Shown here in pieces: positions 62,881 to 64,000 of a DNA stretch of 64,000 nt. The stretch is taken from NCBI RefSeq assembly GCF_947495145.1, contig NZ_CANLXP010000005.1:62001-126000 (forward strand), given 5' to 3'. Position 1 is the stretch's first letter; each line of letters begins with the position of its first letter. The stretch is from an uncultured Arthrobacter sp. Lineage in GTDB: Bacteria > Actinomycetota > Actinomycetes > Actinomycetales > Micrococcaceae. The notes under the pieces are model-generated. The model saw only the letters and a program-made list of their open reading frames with translations, ran no database searches and was not told the origin of the DNA. The position numbers were made by a program, and so were the translations under genes.

Positions 62881-63114
62881 CTAGCTGAACAGCCCGGCGA
62901 TGTAGCCAACGAAGTACAGCAGCCCCAGAAGTACGAAGATGCCGATCAGTACCAGCCAGATCCGCGATGCTGCCTTGCCCGGTCCGCCCTCGTCGTGGCC
63001 CTGCGGACCGCCGGTGCTTGCCTCAGCTGGAGGCGTTTCACCCGGGGGTACCCCTCCGCCCGGCTCAAGGCCGGTGATCTTTTCCTTGTCCGGATCCGGA
63101 TTCTGACTGCTCAT
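62881..63114 (-). CDS. Small single-helix membrane protein (DUF6480-like)
   Basis: A 77-residue protein. A polar, proline-rich N-terminus with [20 protein letters not shown] is the conserved signature of this actinobacterial family. One C-terminal helix ([23 protein letters not shown]) anchors it. Function is unknown. It overlaps the 87-residue gene upstream by 4 bp. Confidence 0.82.
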   Translation of the reverse strand: MSSQNPDPDKEKITGLEPGGGVPPGETPPAEASTGGPQGHDEGGPGKAASRIWLVLIGIFVLLGLLYFVGYIAGLFS

Positions 63115-63374
63115 TCCTGCTCCTGCTCAGCCGGTCCCGGAGATTTCGATGCCTTCGGGGTCCACGACATGGTGATGTTGGTGCCCTCATCGGTTTCTGC
63201 GAGGTATAGGTGCAGATCTTCACCGTAGAGGTTCTCATCTTCGACGACGTCGCCTGCCTCATGCGCGAGCTCCACCAGGCGGCTGATCGCCATCGCCATG
63301 GCGCGGCCCCAGTCCTGCGGGTGCTTGCTGTCTGACTCTTCCGTTACCGAGAACTTCTTCTCTGCGATGCCCAT
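63111..63374 (-). CDS. Small hypothetical acidic protein
   Basis: An 87-residue protein with GAGGAG before its [24 protein letters not shown] and [18 protein letters not shown] suggest an alpha/beta fold; the C-terminus is proline- and glutamate-rich. Family not recognised. It is in an operon with the DUF6480-like gene downstream. Confidence 0.72.
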   Translation of the reverse strand: MGIAEKKFSVTEESDSKHPQDWGRAMAMAISRLVELAHEAGDVVEDENLYGEDLHLYLAETDEGTNITMSWTPKASKSPGPAEQEQE

Positions 63375-63478
63375 GGCTACTCCTCACTGCGCTCACGCCG
63401 GTGCCCGGGCTCTGAACCCGGCGCGAACCATTGATAAGCAAGCTTTGTAGTGATGCTCGTCCCACATTAGCAGTCCGA

Positions 63479-64000
63479 CTACCAGGAGTCTGTCCCTGCC
63501 TCCTCGCCTTCAAGCCGGCGCATGGCCTTGCGTGCTGCCTGCCCGATGATCGCGCTGTACGTCGGGTACGCGAACTTCACCCGGGCCAGCGTGGCGACAT
63601 CCGTGCCGGCCGCCATTGCGGAGGCAACCGCCTGGATCACCTCCACCGCGTTTTCCCCGACCGCATGCGCACCGAGGATGAGTTCCCGGTGCCTGTCGGT
63701 GACCAGTTTGAGGAAGCCTTGCTCCCGGTCATCAATGATCGGACGCTCAACCGCGCCATAGGGAACGACGACGACGGCACACTGGGCGTCGCGCTGGCGG
63801 GCCTGAGCCTCAGTGAGGCCCACTCCCGCGTAGTCCGGGTCGGTGAAGCCTCCCTCGGGAAGCAGATGGTGCGGCGTGGTGCGATGCGCGCCAAGGACCG
63901 CGTTTTCGGCAGCCGTCTCACCCTCGAAGACTGCTGCCTGGACCAGCATCGATGTCCCGTTCGCGTCGCCGGCAACAAAGATGTGCGGCACATTGGACCG
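63479..64000 (-). CDS. FAD-dependent disulfide reductase, partial
   Basis: The C-terminal part of a pyridine-nucleotide disulfide oxidoreductase (mercuric reductase / SthA / lipoamide dehydrogenase group); the gene continues past the window end. IFVAGDANGTSMLVQAAVFEGETAAEN is the FAD-binding GD motif, and GFTDPDYAGVGLTEAQAR starts the dimerisation domain. LILGAHAVGENAVEVIQ is the matching segment; the usual catalytic C-terminal HPT is replaced by FAYPTYSAIIG. Without the N-terminal CxxxxC, its substrate cannot be assigned. Confidence 0.85.
   Translation of the reverse strand, partial: RSNVPHIFVAGDANGTSMLVQAAVFEGETAAENAVLGAHRTTPHHLLPEGGFTDPDYAGVGLTEAQARQRDAQCAVVVVPYGAVERPIIDDREQGFLKLVTDRHRELILGAHAVGENAVEVIQAVASAMAAGTDVATLARVKFAYPTYSAIIGQAARKAMRRLEGEEAGTDSW

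Noticed and set aside
1..64000. CRISPR arrays, prophage, complete insertion sequences, rRNA or tRNA genes
   Set aside because: No regularly spaced repeats, transposase or integrase frames, or RNA gene signatures were recognised.

Overview
The window is high-GC actinobacterial DNA, most like Arthrobacter or a relative in the Micrococcaceae. This is inferred from codon use, many GTG starts, ATGA/GTGA stop-start overlaps, ABC sugar importers with LacI/ROK regulators, and small actinobacterial families (DUF6480-like, ChaB, PRC-barrel). No rRNA, tRNA, CRISPR array, phage or complete insertion sequence was recognised.

Layout. 71-619: YefM-YoeB toxin-antitoxin pair with a palindromic operator. 782-4706: three-gene Fbp-type ABC importer (ferric iron or a similar small ligand). 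4829-5440: unknown four-helix membrane protein. 5719-21124: about 15 kb of minus-strand genes forming a catabolic island: IlvD/Edd dehydratase, glutaryl-CoA-dehydrogenase-like enzyme, class III CoA transferase, FAH-family hydrolase, two SDRs, DapA-family lyase, L-2-hydroxyglutarate oxidase, MFS carrier, TAXI-TRAP importer with DUF1850 protein, a CMD-family protein, and at the upstream end an FCD-type GntR regulator. A TTGTATACAA palindrome lies over the likely promoter. 21311-24387: response regulator, soluble hybrid-like histidine kinase with a degenerate receiver, and a convergent Hpt-like protein. 24520-33776: ROK regulator, ABC sugar importer and GH38 alpha-mannosidase, followed by decayed nagA (frameshift), nagB (C-terminal remnant) and a truncated membrane-protein gene. 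33838-36045: membrane protein, ankyrin lipoprotein, small lipoprotein. 36168-45012: maltodextrin locus (two GH13 enzymes, MalEFG-type importer, LacI regulator, two LacI-type operators). 45131-51080: secreted M14 and M23 peptidases, diacylglycerol-kinase-family protein, YbaK deacylase, Na+/H+ antiporter. 51073-56542: mostly housekeeping or stress genes, including TerC. 56733-60732: M20 amidase, AbgT transporter and ATP-grasp ligase. 60816-64000: ChaB/Rho-N protein, iron-siderophore binding lipoprotein behind an IdeR-like box, small proteins, and a flavin disulfide reductase cut by the window end.

The most noteworthy items are: the composite island with both keto-sugar-acid and glutarate/2-hydroxyglutarate enzymes; a 65-bp palindromic repeat present three times, twice between genes inside that island; an ABC permease whose only well-placed start is AUC; a secreted M14 peptidase with no usable start codon; the broken nagA/nagB/DUF2243-like junction; and the Hpt/pseudo-receiver signalling set. 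Starts were moved from the longest open frame wherever a Shine-Dalgarno sequence or a neighbour decided it.
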